DNA from: Neoscytalidium dimidiatum
Taxonomy: Eukaryota > Ascomycota > Dothideomycetes > Botryosphaeriales > Botryosphaeriaceae
DNA length: 64,000 nucleotides
Direction of reading: 5' to 3'
Assembly: GCA_037367355.1 (NCBI GenBank)
Contig: CM074702.1
Location: 2,356,001-2,420,000 of the forward strand
Below are positions 1 to 11,554 of this stretch, piece by piece. Position numbers and translations under genes: made by a program. Each line of letters opens with the position of its first letter. Positions within the stretch are counted from its first letter, which is position 1. The notes beneath the pieces were generated by a model. That model was not told where the DNA came from and made no database searches. It was given only the letters and a program-made list of their open reading frames with translations.

Positions 1-367
1 CGCAGAGGCTGTTTGACGCGTCGTTCGCGGGGGAGGCAAACTCCACGCGTGCGTGAGCAACTCGCAGGCGACAGCGCGTTGGCAGGCAGGCGGCGGGCGT
101 TCGGCGATGATGATGCTGCGGGCGCGGCGCCATGGCTCTGTCGGCAGCCCAAGCCGCTCCGCGCGCAGCCGGGAATCGCGGCCTTTTTGGGGCTTTGCGG
201 TGCTGATGACTGGCGCTGGCACTGGCACTGGCACTGGCACTGGCACAGGCACAGCATCCTCCCAGCTGCCCAGCCGCTCGCTCGCCATCCGCAACACCTC
301 CCTCACCTCCCCATCTTCTACCTCTCGTCCGCAGTGATACCCGCAGCCGCCCTGCACCCGCTCTGCC
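1..367. other. 5' flank of the SYLF-SH3 gene, with hexanucleotide repeat
   Basis: No gene is visible in this stretch. It is GC-rich and precedes the start codon at 368. A tandem repeat with unit TGGCAC runs over about 217-247 and degrades to TGGCGC and AGGCAC at its edges. The segment presumably carries the promoter and leader of the downstream gene, but no clear TATA box was seen. Confidence 0.5.
211..254. repeat. (TGGCAC)n microsatellite
   Basis: About five consecutive near-perfect copies of the 6-bp unit TGGCAC, flanked by diverged copies. It lies about 110 bp before the start codon of the next gene, so it may be in the leader or promoter. Such repeats vary in length between strains by slippage. 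Confidence 0.85.
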
Positions 368-1866
368 ATGCCTCTCGGAATCCACAACCCTCTGCCCTCG
401 TCCGTCGGGAGTCAGTGCCCCTCCCCTCCAGCCGCCGGCCCGCTGCCTGGCGATCAATGACGTTGCTGACTGAAATATCCTCCCCCAGGCGAAATCAAGA
501 AGACGGGCAAAATCCTCGCCTCCTTCGTCGACCCGCGGCAAGCCTTTGGCCCGGACAAGATCATTCCCCCGCAGATTCTCGCCAATGCTAAAGTATGTCG
601 CCGCCCGTCCCCGCGTCTTCCGTTCCCTCGCCCCAAGTGTTTCGCTCCACTTCCGCCGGTCCCGCCGAGATAACCACACAATGAGCTGACATGGTGTTTT
701 GCGCCCAGGGTCTTGCTATCTTGACAGTCTTCAAGGCCGGCTTCCTCGGTTCCGGTCGTTTTGGCTCTGGTATCGTCGTCGCTCGCCTTCCCGACGGCGG
801 CTGGTCTGCGCCCTCTGCCATCGGCACCGTCGGTGGCGGTTTCGGCGGCCAGATTGGCTTCGAGCTGACAGACTTCGTCTTCATTCTCAACGACGCCGCC
901 GCTGTTAGGACCTTTGCCCAGGCGGGTTCGCTGACGCTGGGAGGCAATGTCTCGATTGCAGCTGGTCCGGTTGGTCGCAATGCCGAAGCCGCTGGCGCCG
1001 CGAGCTTGAGGAGCGTGGCTGGCGTCTTTGCCTACTCCAAGACCAAGGGTCTGTTTGCTGGTGTCAGTCTGGAGGGCAGCGTCCTCATCGAGCGTCGCGA
1101 CGCCAATGAGAAGCTCTACGGCAGGAGGGTTACTGCCCGAGAGCTGCTACAGGGCAACGTTCCCGTCCCGCCTGCTGCAGACCCGCTGATGCGCGTCTTG
1201 AACTCGCGCATCTTTTCCGGCGCTGCCGCTGGCGCTACTGCCAGCGATGCCATGTACAATGATATGCCGGTCTATGACGACTCGCATGAGGACGTTGTCT
1301 GGCAGGGCCGCCGCGGCTCCGCAATGGGCGAGGGCGTCCGCTCTAACCGTACTGGTTCGACGTTTGGCGATGACTATGAATATCGTGATCGCCCGTCTCG
1401 TGCGAGTACCTGGGCGGACGATATCTATGATAGGACTCCTGCTCAGGGTAACGGCAACGGAATCAACCGCTCATTCTCCACTCGCGCCAACCCGACTGAG
1501 ACGTTTGACAATATTGAGAGGCGGTCGCGTGGCTTCAGCGGCGATTACTCGTACAGCGACAAGCCGAAGGCTGGGCCTGGAAGGCCCACTGCGCCCAAGC
1601 CGCAGTTCGGCGCCGCGAAGAGGGCTTCGCTAGCCCCCAACCAGGCGATTGCGAAGTTCACGTTCGAGGCAGACCAGCCGGGTGATTTGGGCTTCAAGAA
1701 GGGCGAAGTGATTACGATCCTGAAGAAGACAGAAAACGACACGGATTGGTGGACTGGCAGAATTGGTGATAGGGAGGGCATCTTCCCAAGGTGAGTACTT
1801 CGTGTTGGTGTTGAAAGAAGATGCATGTCTAAGATTTGGTGTAGCAACTATGTCGAGCTGGTTTAA
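368..1866 (+). CDS. SYLF and SH3 domain protein (LSB3/YSC84 family)
   Basis: Four exons: 368-410, 489-592, 709-1790, 1845-1866; 416 residues. The N-terminal ~220 residues match the SYLF (DUF500) domain of yeast Ysc84/Lsb3: it begins MPLGIHNPLPSSV and contains a glycine-rich GGFGGQIGFELTDFV stretch and the conserved AGPVGRNAEAAG. A disordered, Ser/Arg/Gly-rich linker follows. The last ~55 residues are an SH3 domain, with ALYDF-like AKFTFEA, the WW pair and the C-terminal FPSNYVELV, which is completed only by the 22-nt last exon. Known family members bind phosphoinositides and actin through SYLF, and Las17/WASP-type partners through SH3, at endocytic actin patches. The start was chosen because the short first exon encodes the conserved N-terminus. 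All four junctions keep phase. Confidence 0.93.
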
Positions 1867-3332
1867 GCTTCACATTCCTGGTCCACACACACCTAGGTTT
1901 CTGACGCCACCCCTGCGTCAAATGAGCTCATCCCTGAGCTCTGCAAGCTGTTTGGATCTTGGCTTGCCTTTTCTATGTGTCAAGGCTCAAGCGCGCTCGG
2001 ATTACCCTTTTTTCACGAATTCCCTTTTTCCGGCCCCGCTTCTGCGCCAAAATAAAACCCGCCTGCCTATTTACCTCCAACTCGGGTGTTCTTTGCAAGT
2101 ATACCACCTCCGCGAGAGCATTGTGTCAAATCTTGAGATCGGCCTGTTACACTTCTTTTCATCCTCTCTTTCAACTGGCATAGCATGGCGTTTTAACGGC
2201 TGGCGTAGTAACGAAGTGGGTTTCTTTATATCTCCCCGATCCCCTTCTGTTCGGTAGTCTCCTTTTCATGATCATTCAGTGTTACTTTATTCCCCTCCGG
2301 CAGAAAAGACAACATGTATGCTTCTGATCTACAAAACGTGCCATATTTACGCCTTGCGTGACTTTGGATCTGCGATGCTTAGGTGGCTGGACGTCTCTTA
2401 TGGCTAAAAAACTGAATGCAGTAGAAACTGACCTGTCCGCAGCTGCCTCGAACGAAGTTGACCGGCACACTCAACTTGAGTATGCAAGATCAATCATCAG
2501 CATTACCTGAAGCGCGAGGCTGTACTCAATGACATTGCAACGACAAACAACAATATGCATACAGGGTCAAAGTCGAAGTTGTCATCCAAGCGTATTAGCC
2601 ACCAAAACCCACGCGACTTTACGTCTGGATGACTGCTTCAATCACCAACTTGATTACCCGGCCGTGGCAACACTTTGAGAACCGAGATCGTATATGTCGC
2701 GGCGCGTTTATTTCGCACGACCACTCCATCCTCATGGCGTCATGAGTCCCATACGAAATAGTATGGCTCCCCAAGAGACGAGTATGCTTCCAACTTGGTC
2801 ACACACCTACACGCCAACTTCCCGATCGTCACACTATCGTTGGATTTTCGATGCTCGCGATTCGTGGGCAGAAAGCACCGAGTATCATGTATGTCTGCCC
2901 GATATCCTCCCCGAAAATCCCATTCACGCATTTTTTGAACTGCGAAAATCGAGTCTCTCAGCCATCGGAGTTACAACCCTATCTGTCCTCAGGAAGGACG
3001 TCGAGATAAGCTGAGTACGTAACCTCATGCGAAAAGAGAGCCGCAACTAGGGGAGCGGGCGTGGCTGACGCTGCGTCAGGAATTTTCTTTCATTAGGGAT
3101 GAATCATTGCGTCCATTTCGCGCCACGTTTCGCTTTTTTCGGTCTGGATTGTGCACCTGCCTGCCTCTTAGTAAAACTGTTTAACATATCTCAACCGCAC
3201 ACAAATCTTCAAGATGCTAACGATTAATCGTAGTACTCAGGCATCCAAGGTAATCCAGCCCGAACGACTAGCGTAACAACGGATATAACCTTGACACCGC
3301 CATTTTTTCCAACATCAGCGAATCAGATGCAA
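1867..3332. other. Intergenic, no gene seen
   Basis: About 1.5 kb between the SYLF-SH3 gene and the tRNA. The open frames are short, lack recognisable domains and have no convincing splice partners. The first few hundred bases should hold the 3' UTR of the upstream gene. Confidence 0.5.
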
Positions 3333-3417
3333 GCGTCAATAGCTCAGCGGTAGAGCGTAGGATTGCAGCCTTCCTGTAACCATCCCGAGGTCCCCGGTTC
3401 AATCCCGGGTTGGCGCT
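3333..3417 (+). tRNA. tRNA-Cys (anticodon GCA), probably with a short intron
   Basis: The 7-bp acceptor stem pairs fully (GCGTCAA with TTGGCGC, one G-U). The D arm is GCTC/GAGC around AGCGGTA, and the T arm is CCCGG-TTCAATC-CCGGG. The A box (TAGCTCAGCGG) and B box (GGTTCAATCCC) match RNA polymerase III signals, and TTTT at 3421-3424 can terminate transcription. The anticodon stem starts TAGGA and the loop TTGCAG gives anticodon GCA. About 12-13 extra bases between the anticodon and the 3' strand of the stem fit an intron at the canonical position after base 37. The exact intron ends are uncertain, and one anticodon-stem mismatch remains if TCCCG is the 3' strand. Confidence 0.85.
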
Positions 3418-4942
3418 ATCCTTTTGCCCTGTGTCCAGGCATGATACGAGGGTTTCGGCGGTCTTTTTCTGGTGTTGGGAGGGTTGGGCAAAGGGGGGCG
3501 GAGCGGTGGGTGCGGGGCGCGGCGGGGCCGGCTCGGCGGACTCGGCGCGACCGGCAATCAATTTTCGGACCGGTGACCGAGCTCGCGCAGGGAAACAGTT
3601 GTGGTGCCATGCGTTCATCGGCCTATAAGTACTGGTACTGGGATGATTTACAGATAGCCTATGGTGTTGAAGGATGCAGGCGAGTGCAATTGACAGTGGG
3701 AGCACTGCGCCACAGTCTGCGCGTCAGGCTGCTATCTGGTGTGGCAAGTGTCGCATGCTTTCTTCAGCCTCGTTCATTATCACAGAAGGCTGTGCTTGCT
3801 ACCTGAGTACCTATCTTAATTGTAGTAATTGTTGTGGCTTACAGCTGAATACGTGATGGCTCAGGATCCAAAAATACCGAAGACAGAAAAGGAACAGTTG
3901 TGAAGTTATCGTCAGGATCAAATTAGCGTATACATACACCACAGAGGATGCTTCAAACTTCTAGTAAGGGTTTTCAGCATACACGAACGTGAAAATTACA
4001 GACCTCATAGGCTTGAAACCAATGATGAACCCAATCTAACTATTGACCATAGATTCGATGGCCGACAGGCTCCGCTCACGATGCCATGTCCGCCAGTTTT
4101 CTCGTTAACATAGATACACAAACGACCTTTTTTAAGGCCGATATTAAGCAAACGAATATCAGGGATAGATATACTACTCTTACACTACTATCAGCTCCTC
4201 CAGCCGGTGCTCTGATTGTGGCAGAAATCTGAAAGGCCAAAGCCTCGCCAAATTCATATCAGGTGAGCTCGCCACCGCCGTTATCACTTCGTCCCTCCTT
4301 ACCTTCCTTCTGTACCCACGCTCTCCCACATCCATCTCCCGCAAATCTCATTAGCTGTTTCGCAATTCCAAGCATAGCCCTGTCATACATGTTTAACGTC
4401 CCACAGTATCATTCCAGAAATGGTTTCGAAATTGATCTCCGCTTCGCACCTCTGCGAAATAAATTTGCCCCCTTGCTTCATAACTACACATCGAGTCCTT
4501 TGAAAACAGAAAGTATCAAACTTCACCACAGGCGACTCTTGAAGATTCAATGCTGCTACAGGTAAGTAATGCTTTGGCGTCGACTTTCTGATTTTCTCCT
4601 TCAGTTCCACAATCAAGTGCACATGTGTCACTTGCTCTACCACTGCCGCAAATCCGCTGTGTCAAGGGATGCGGCTATCGTCACTGATCAAATTCCTTCA
4701 GGCATCCAGGCTGTGGTATGATTGGACACAAGGCGTCCAAGCTGATTGCACAATCCTCAAGCCCTGCTACTCTTCACCAGCCTTACCAAGGGAATTTGCC
4801 TGCAGTGAAGGAAATGCCACGCCACTTCCCTTGATTTATACAGGCGGTCCCTGAAACGTAGCTGGCATCTCGGACACATCATGATTTCCTCGCACTCCTC
4901 GAAGTCAATTTCGACCCTGTTACTTCTCGTGAAAGTTTCAAC
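3418..4942. other. Intergenic, no gene seen
   Basis: About 1.5 kb between the tRNA and the large membrane-protein gene. No domain, no long open frame with good splice sites and no RNA gene was recognised. The right end is expected to hold the promoter and leader of the gene starting at 4943. Confidence 0.5.
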
Positions 4943-7718
4943 ATGAATATTGAAAACTTAACCCAATCAGTCAGGGATGACTCATCCTGGTATCCTGTCC
5001 ATCTTGGAATATGGACAAACTGGTCCCGAGGGCCACTACTGGGTGCCACTCTCACCCTTGATCGACAAACAGGCGGACTCGTTATTGCAGTCCTAGCCTT
5101 CTTTATAACTTGGATTGGCACGAGTTTCTGGCGAATCTGTTGCTTCATATTCCATCAAGCGCATTCAACTTCCAAACCCCGCGACGGCCTTTATCACCAA
5201 CGTCAAGCCATTCTCCGGAATTCTGCGAGCGCGGAGAACGGGTTAACCAGCTTGCTAGAAACTGGATGGGCCTGGTCTAGGAATTCGAAGCTCTCCTTCT
5301 GCCGCACACTTCCGTTGATTCTCTTCGCGGCGTTCTGTGTTGCCGCGTTCGCCTTCGCCAGCGCCTTCTCTTCCAAGATATCTACGGCCATTGGCAACGA
5401 GGTGCTATTATCGAGCGTCAACTGTGGGTATACAGCTGCCAAGTTTGACAATCCAGACACATTTGCAGCCCAGGCTTTCGAACCATATCTGACGCAAAAC
5501 GCCCTCACGTACGCCACTTATGCGCAACAATGCTATTGTACAAACACCTCGTCCGTACTCGAGTGCACGCATTTTGTCAAGAGGAACATACAGAGCATCA
5601 CGCAAACAAATGCGACCTGTCCATTTGCCGAAAACATATGCCGCAGCAGCTCTTCCAACCTTGTCCTGGACACTGGTATGATGGACACGCACAATGACTT
5701 CGGCCTCAATGCTCCGCCTGAAGGGCGCTTTGAATACCGACGACGAGTGCAGTGTGCACCGCTGAAGACGGAGGGTTACAGCAGTTTTCACACGGCCCCG
5801 AGCGGCAGAAAGTATGTGAGATATAACTTCGGCCAGCGGGTCCGGCAGCGCGATGCACAGAGTACCGGATACACCTACGAATATCGTGATGACGCACTAG
5901 CTGAGCTGATCGAGACAAAAATGACAAGTGCGCAAGCGGACTACACTCTAAGGTAAGGCACTCTTTCTGCACAAATACACTGTCTTTTGAGGAGAAAAAC
6001 TCAACTAATGTCACAACTAGCGGTGTCCATTCCGCCTCTATCAACAGTTCGATTGCGACAAATGCTTCCAATTTCATCCCGATCCCCCAACTCCATATTC
6101 CCAATGCCGACATTTCGGTCTTCTTCCTTTCAGGAAACCAAGTCATCTACAGAGCTTCCACAAATGACAGTTGGTACCGTGGTAACCTCCCGGCTCCTGA
6201 AGCTGCCAGTATCCTACCACCCGACCCATTAGCACCCGGTCCGTACTTCTCCAGCGAAGCAGCCTCCCCACTCGCCTGCGCAGTGCAGGTACAGTACTGC
6301 ACGTCTCGTCATTCTGTCAACCAGAAATGCTCTCAGCTCGGATCAGCCGCGGACGCCCTTAGCAACATCACTAGCCAGCTGCACGGCGAGCAGCTGCAGC
6401 GGTTCCAGTGGTTCGTATCGACCACGATTGACCAGGCACTCGACATCCCGACGGCAGTGAATCGGCTAGGCGTACATCTGCTGACTGCGCGGTACCGGCT
6501 GCAGAACGGCATCCAGGAGATGCTTCCAGACGGGCAGTGGCAGATGGACGTGATGCACTGGCACGCAACGACGCTGGCACACCTACAACGGACCTTCATC
6601 GACGCCGTGACGGGACCTCCAGACGCATCCCTCCTGACCTGGCTGGTAAGGCCGTCAGACGGCGTAGAGCAGCAAATGTGCCGGAACCAAGTACGTCCCC
6701 CGCGCCACCCCAATCCTCACCACTGCCCTCCAACAAATCAACTAACCCGCCACCCAAGAAAATCCTCAGCACGAACCACACCTCCTTCGCCCTGTTCCCG
6801 CTCCTCCTGATCCTCACCCTCGGCACCTGCACCATCCTCACCGCCCTCCTCCTCGCCCCCCTCTGCACGCACCTCAACCGGCGCCGCCTCCAGCGCTCCG
6901 CCACCACCATCACCTCTTCCTCCAATCCCCCATCCCCGCCCTCCACCACAACCCGCACGACCACGACGACCGCCACGACCGCCACCACCACCACTTCCTC
7001 CACCACCCTCGTCCCGGACGCGGCCCCGCCGCCCATCGACCCCACCACCTACGCCCGCCACGAATGGCTCGCAACCTCGACCCCGCACCTGCTGCGCCTG
7101 GCGCACGAACCGCTCGGCCTGGGCACCTGGACGCGCGCCGCGCGCGCCGTCCCGCTGACGCGCCCGGGCGAGGCGCTCGCCGTGCTCGACCTGCTCGACC
7201 CGTCGCACCCGCGCCTGCGGGCGCCGGCGGCCAACTTCATGAGCATCGCGTCCTCCGGGACGACGGCGGAGGCCGGGGCCGGGGCCGAGAGCGAGAGCGA
7301 GAAGGTCGGCGGTGGTGCGCAGGGCGCGTCCGGGGCCAGGAAGAGCGGGGGCAAGCTGTCGAGCATGATTTTGTTTCGGGAGAGGAGGGTCAGCGAGGTG
7401 AGCACGGTGGGGGTGGCGAGCTCGGTGGGGACGAGGGACGGGGGTGGCGAGGCGGTGGAGGAGGAGGAGGATGAGGAAAGAGGGAGGGGGAGGCCGAGGG
7501 AGGAGGCGCTGCTTAGTCCGCTGCCGGATTATGGGGATTGGCCGCTGCCGCCGAGCGGGGAGTTGACGCCTACGTTTGGGGGGAGTGAGGGGGCGGTTGG
7601 TGGTGGGTCGACTGGTGGGGTGGCGGGGAGGGTGGGTGAGGAAGGGGGGCAAGAGAGAGGGAGGGTGCAGAGGAAGAGGTCGAATACGGCGGTTGGTGTG
7701 GGAGGTGGGGAGGTATGA
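4943..7718 (+). CDS. Fungal multi-pass membrane protein of unknown function
   Basis: Exons 4943-5952, 6021-6690 and 6759-7718; 879 residues. Three hydrophobic segments stand out at about residues 44-70, 121-143 and 569-593. Between the second and third lies a ~420-residue Cys-containing region with several N-glycosylation sites, probably lumenal or extracellular. After the last segment comes a ~285-residue tail rich in Thr, Ser, Pro, Gly, Ala and Glu, probably cytosolic and disordered. This architecture (two N-terminal segments, large ectodomain, a CRNQ-K-I segment before a last TM) recurs in a family of hypothetical proteins in filamentous ascomycetes. No function is known to me. The start has A at -3 and is followed by a long open frame; both introns keep phase. 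The tail is markedly more GC-rich than the rest of the gene. Confidence 0.8.
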
Positions 7719-9652
7719 TGGAACGGTGGTTTGGTCTTTTTGTTATTTGTCTTTGACTCTCCCTCAACGAAGAGAAGCCTGTTAAGAATGTTGCGTTACT
7801 GTTCCCTATTCAGCTTCTGAAATAAGACTGTCGTTCATATTTCCGTCGGAGGATGCAACAAATTTTGTATGCAACGCGTGCTGCATATAGTGACCGGAGA
7901 TTCAATGGTATCCGTGTATTAATATTTGAAGTCTATCTGTATCATAGAATGAATTTTATTTGGAAGCTCATAGGAACTACAACTTCTTCTGATTTGTTCT
8001 TTACGGAATGATAAATGTTCATCACTTCAAGTAACAGGCCTTAAAAATCTCATACTATGTACAAATCTCAAGGCCGTTCAACATCCCTTGCAACTTTAAT
8101 ATTCCCTGCAGATAGAAAAATTGCAATGTTTCGGAAGGTTGGTTGGCTACTTTCTTCTTTCCAGCAGAAGCTCCGCGACGTTTAGTGTACTGGTACTTTT
8201 CATCTCCGTACAATTCCCACTTAGCTTTCTCGCACTTCTGTCCGGTAATTTTACCTTGAACATCTACCAGTCTCATACGCTGGATCTGAGAGAATGCCCA
8301 AATGCGTCCGTAACGCTCGTTGCTTCTCGTAGACCATAGCAGACGTCCCACCGCAGCAAAGAATGACGTCCTCACGTGGCGTGCCCACCGCTGCATAGTA
8401 GCGGTAGAGATGTTCTTGGCGGAGAAAAGCGCGTATTCTTTCGAGTTCGAACGTAGGAGAATCTACTGCAGCCTTGCATATGATCAAGTAAACAAAGTCA
8501 CGGGATACCCATATCAATTCCCTAAACCAAACTCAAGAGTTGTCGCTTGCGTTCAAGTGCAGAATCATGTTGCAGTTGATGTGCAGATTAGCTTCAATGC
8601 TGGTGCGTAACCAAGGATTAATACTTGGCAATAAATCTCAGCCACGATGTTGGATGACTTATCCAGATTAGAAGTAGAATTAGCATATCAGCCCGCTTGC
8701 TTAAAACTAAAATAGACACACCGCAAGGATATAGAACCAAGCGCGTGGCCCCCACATGCCAATTTTTGGAATTGCGAGAGCTAACATCTGATTCGATGGC
8801 TGAATTGCAACCTTCAACACGTATCAATCTAATGGAGGTGAGGCTTGCGTTTGGGCTAGAAAATGCGAGGAAGCAACTAAGACTTGCTAGGTCAGAAGAA
8901 ACTGAAGGCTACGTAGGACACCTCCATATCAGCCACCAAAACCTTTGGCGCATGCAGCTAGCTTCTTCTCTTCATCAAGAAGAGTAAAGGTGAAAGCTGT
9001 GTGCTCCTAGCTTCTGGGTAAGCTACATAAACATTATAGTGGATGTTTGACGGCACAGAAGCAGTAGCTGTTAGGTAATGTGGCCAACCTGGTGTGATGC
9101 AACACTTTGCATACAGCGTTGCGATTATCGGAGCATTGGACGGAGCAGGCTAGGTGGGCCGTCTGACATGCGGCCAAAAAAATTGAACTTTTTGGCTATG
9201 TTTTCTACTTTCCTATTTTGGAAATTCCGGGCCTTCACGCATTCCCTTTGGTTTCTGTTTGCTTTTGTCAATTTGCCTTCACTAAAAACACGAATATCAT
9301 GCTTGTCACGACGTAGAAGCTGAGATTGAGCATGCTTGATCAAAAGCATCTCCTTATACGAGCAACTATCTCTCTCCTGTAGCGGTAGGTTCGGGCTCTT
9401 CACTGCACCGTTGTTACTAGAACACTTCACAGATTCGCGTGCTGGCATTGCCAAGGAGCAGGATGAGACACAATCATCTTAAACTCATGGCTTTCTGAAT
9501 TGCGTTGGCTCGAGAGAAGCGACGCTGAATCTCAAATTCCGGGCTACAATGCTCATGATATCTTTTATGAATCCAATTCCATGGCCAATCGACCACTATT
9601 ACTCCGCCCAAACCATAGTTAAGTCCTATCATCCCTGACTCAGACACCACCA
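7719..9652. other. Intergenic, no gene seen
   Basis: About 1.9 kb between the convergent membrane-protein gene (+) and zinc-cluster gene (-), so it should contain both 3' ends. It is AT-rich near 7860-8100 and 9000-9350. Open frames on both strands are short (at most 113 residues), without domain features or supporting splice sites. Confidence 0.5.
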
Positions 9653-11345
9653 CTAAATGACCACGCAATCGACCGCTCGAAACGACGCTTTCCACTCCCC
9701 CACCTGCTCCCTCGGCCACCTCAACCACCTGCCCCAACAATCCCCGCCCCCGGCCGCCCCGCCCCCTCCTCCTCCCATCTCCGCATCGATCGCCATCACC
9801 AAATGCCTCCCCCACCCGTTCGCCCACCAATTCGCCCCGTCCACCCAATGCAGCAACACCGCGTAAAACGCCAGCACCGCCAACGCCCGCGCATCCCTCC
9901 GCCCGACCTTCTCCAAAAACGCCTCCTCCACCGCGCACGGCCACCCCAGCACCGCGCGCATCGCCACCGCGTCGCCCGCGACCTCGAACGCCTCGAACAC
10001 CCGCACCAGCGCATCCGCCGCGGCCGCGCAGACGACGACGGCGTCGTCATCGTGCGCCTCGCCGTCGAGTGCCCCGCGCAGCGCGACGAGCTCGGCCACG
10101 GCCTCGCCGCAACCGCTCGCGGCGTGCGAGGAGGGCGACGACGAGGCGGAGGGCATCATCGCCATGCGCGCCGACAGCGACATGCGCAGCGGCACGCCGA
10201 TGTCCGTCATCAGGATGGCGTCGTGGTCGGCGTCGACGACGCGCTTGACCTGGCGCGCGAGGCGGAGCCAGGGGGCGATGGCGCCGCCTCCATCGCCGAC
10301 GAGCAGCAGTGGCGGCGGCGGCAGCGGTGCTTGCTGCTCGGCGTGGGACGCTGCTGCCGGGTTGATGGCGAAGGTGTCTGCCCGCGGCGTCGCGTGCGCG
10401 GTCAGCATGGCGAGGGTCGCGCAGACGTAGAGCGGCGCGCAGGTCGACGGCGTGCTGCTGGCCAGCAGGTGCTGGGCGGCGCGCATGGCGAGCGATTGCT
10501 GCGCGAGGGCGCGATTGATGTGGAAGTGGGCGAGGCGTTGGGCCTCGGCAGGGGAGGGAGCGGCGGGGGCGGAGATGGGGTAGGGAGGGATTGATGATGG
10601 GTCGGAGGAGGTGATGGAGGGGTTGAGGAGGGTGTGCGCGAAGTGCATGCCGGCGAGGGCCAGGAGGGCACGCATGACGAAGGGGTGCGAGAAGGCGAGG
10701 TGCGGGACTTCGATGCGCCACCAGGTGCGGAGCTCGAGCGCCTGGCTGAGCGTTGAGGCGGTGTTGATGGTGAAGTGGTGGAGGAGCTCGAGGTCGGTGA
10801 TGTTGAGCTCGAGCTCCGGGTAGTGCTCAAAAGGGGGCGTGCCGATGCTCTCGAACTTGAATGGAGGGAGCGGTTGCTGCATGATCCAGTGGCCGTCGTC
10901 GCTGTGGCTGCTCGGCGGTGTGGCTGGTGGTGTCTCTGGACTTGGCATCGTGGAGTTGATCATAGGGGAGGCAGTGGCGGGGGTGGTTCCCGGCGACAGT
11001 GAGCTGGGAGCCAAGGAGTCCCTGCCAGAGAAGTCGCATGTGATAGAGTGCTTGGTGCATTGCCAGCATTGTGGCTTCGACTCGTCGCACTGGCAGTCGT
11101 CAGGAGAGGTCATGCTAGTGACTCCTTTCACGGAAGGACCATAGTAGACACGAGGGACGATGGAACGGAGTTGAAGAAGGCATGGAAGATGGGGAGCAGC
11201 CAAGAAGACAGCTGTGCAAGGATGGCTGTGGCGAATCCCGTCAAAAACCTACCTTGATCTTGCGGCTCTTACAGTTTCTGCATCCGTTCCTCGATTTCCG
11301 ATGGGAACGGCGGGACCGATACGGTTCAAATGAATTCTGTACCAT
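9653..11345 (-). CDS. Zn2Cys6 (Gal4-type) transcription factor
   Basis: Two exons on the minus strand: 11345-11253 and 11089-9653; 509 residues. Splicing joins K31 to C32 and so completes the binuclear zinc cluster, with Cys at 22, 25, 32, 39, 42 and 49 (C-X2-C-X6-C-X6-C-X2-C-X6-C). Neither exon alone carries a full cluster. A basic stretch (RSRRSHRKSR) precedes the first Cys. After a Ser/Pro-rich linker, a helical, Ala- and Leu-rich region includes ELLHHFTINTASTL and HPFVMRALLALAGMHFA, which match the C-terminal region of the Upc2/sterol-regulator-like group of fungal zinc-cluster proteins. Targets cannot be told from sequence. The upstream DNA carries a TATA box and CGG-containing inverted repeats, listed separately. 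The intron is 163 nt, long for this window. A start further upstream in the same frame is possible but less likely. Confidence 0.88.
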
Positions 11346-11438
11346 TGCGTGATTCCTGCTGCTCACTTCCGCATTCGAAGGGCAAAAGAAGAGCCCAAGG
11401 CGATATGTATGTATGGTAGTGACCCGGGCGTTATTTCC

Positions 11439-11444
11439 TTTATA
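11439..11444 (-). promoter_or_regulatory. TATA box of the zinc-cluster gene
   Basis: The minus strand reads TATAAA here, inside CCTTATAAAGG, about 95 bp upstream of the proposed start codon at 11345. Position and sequence suit a core promoter element. Confidence 0.5.
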
Positions 11445-11448
11445 AGGC

Positions 11449-11554
11449 TCGGACGGACGACCTGACTCTAAAACCGATTCCGAGCGGTGGCTCACGCTCG
11501 TGGACCAACTTTCGTACAACCCGAATACGACGTACGAGCTCATCGTCCGTCCGA
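11449..11554. promoter_or_regulatory. Inverted repeat of CGG triplets (possible zinc-cluster binding sites)
   Basis: TCGGACGGACGA at 11449-11460 recurs as its exact reverse complement at 11543-11554. The arms are 12 bp with 82 bp between them. Each holds two CGG triplets, the half-site that Gal4-type proteins bind. The pair sits just upstream of the TATA box of a zinc-cluster gene, so autoregulation is a reasonable guess but is not shown. Confidence 0.4.

Noticed and set aside
6738..7652. 304-residue minus-strand frame antisense to the membrane-protein tail
   Set aside because: Arg/Pro/Gly-rich shadow of a GC-rich coding exon; no domain or splice support.
10047..10721. Long Arg/Pro-rich frames in the zinc-cluster gene on both strands
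   Set aside because: Shadows caused by high third-position GC in the real exon.
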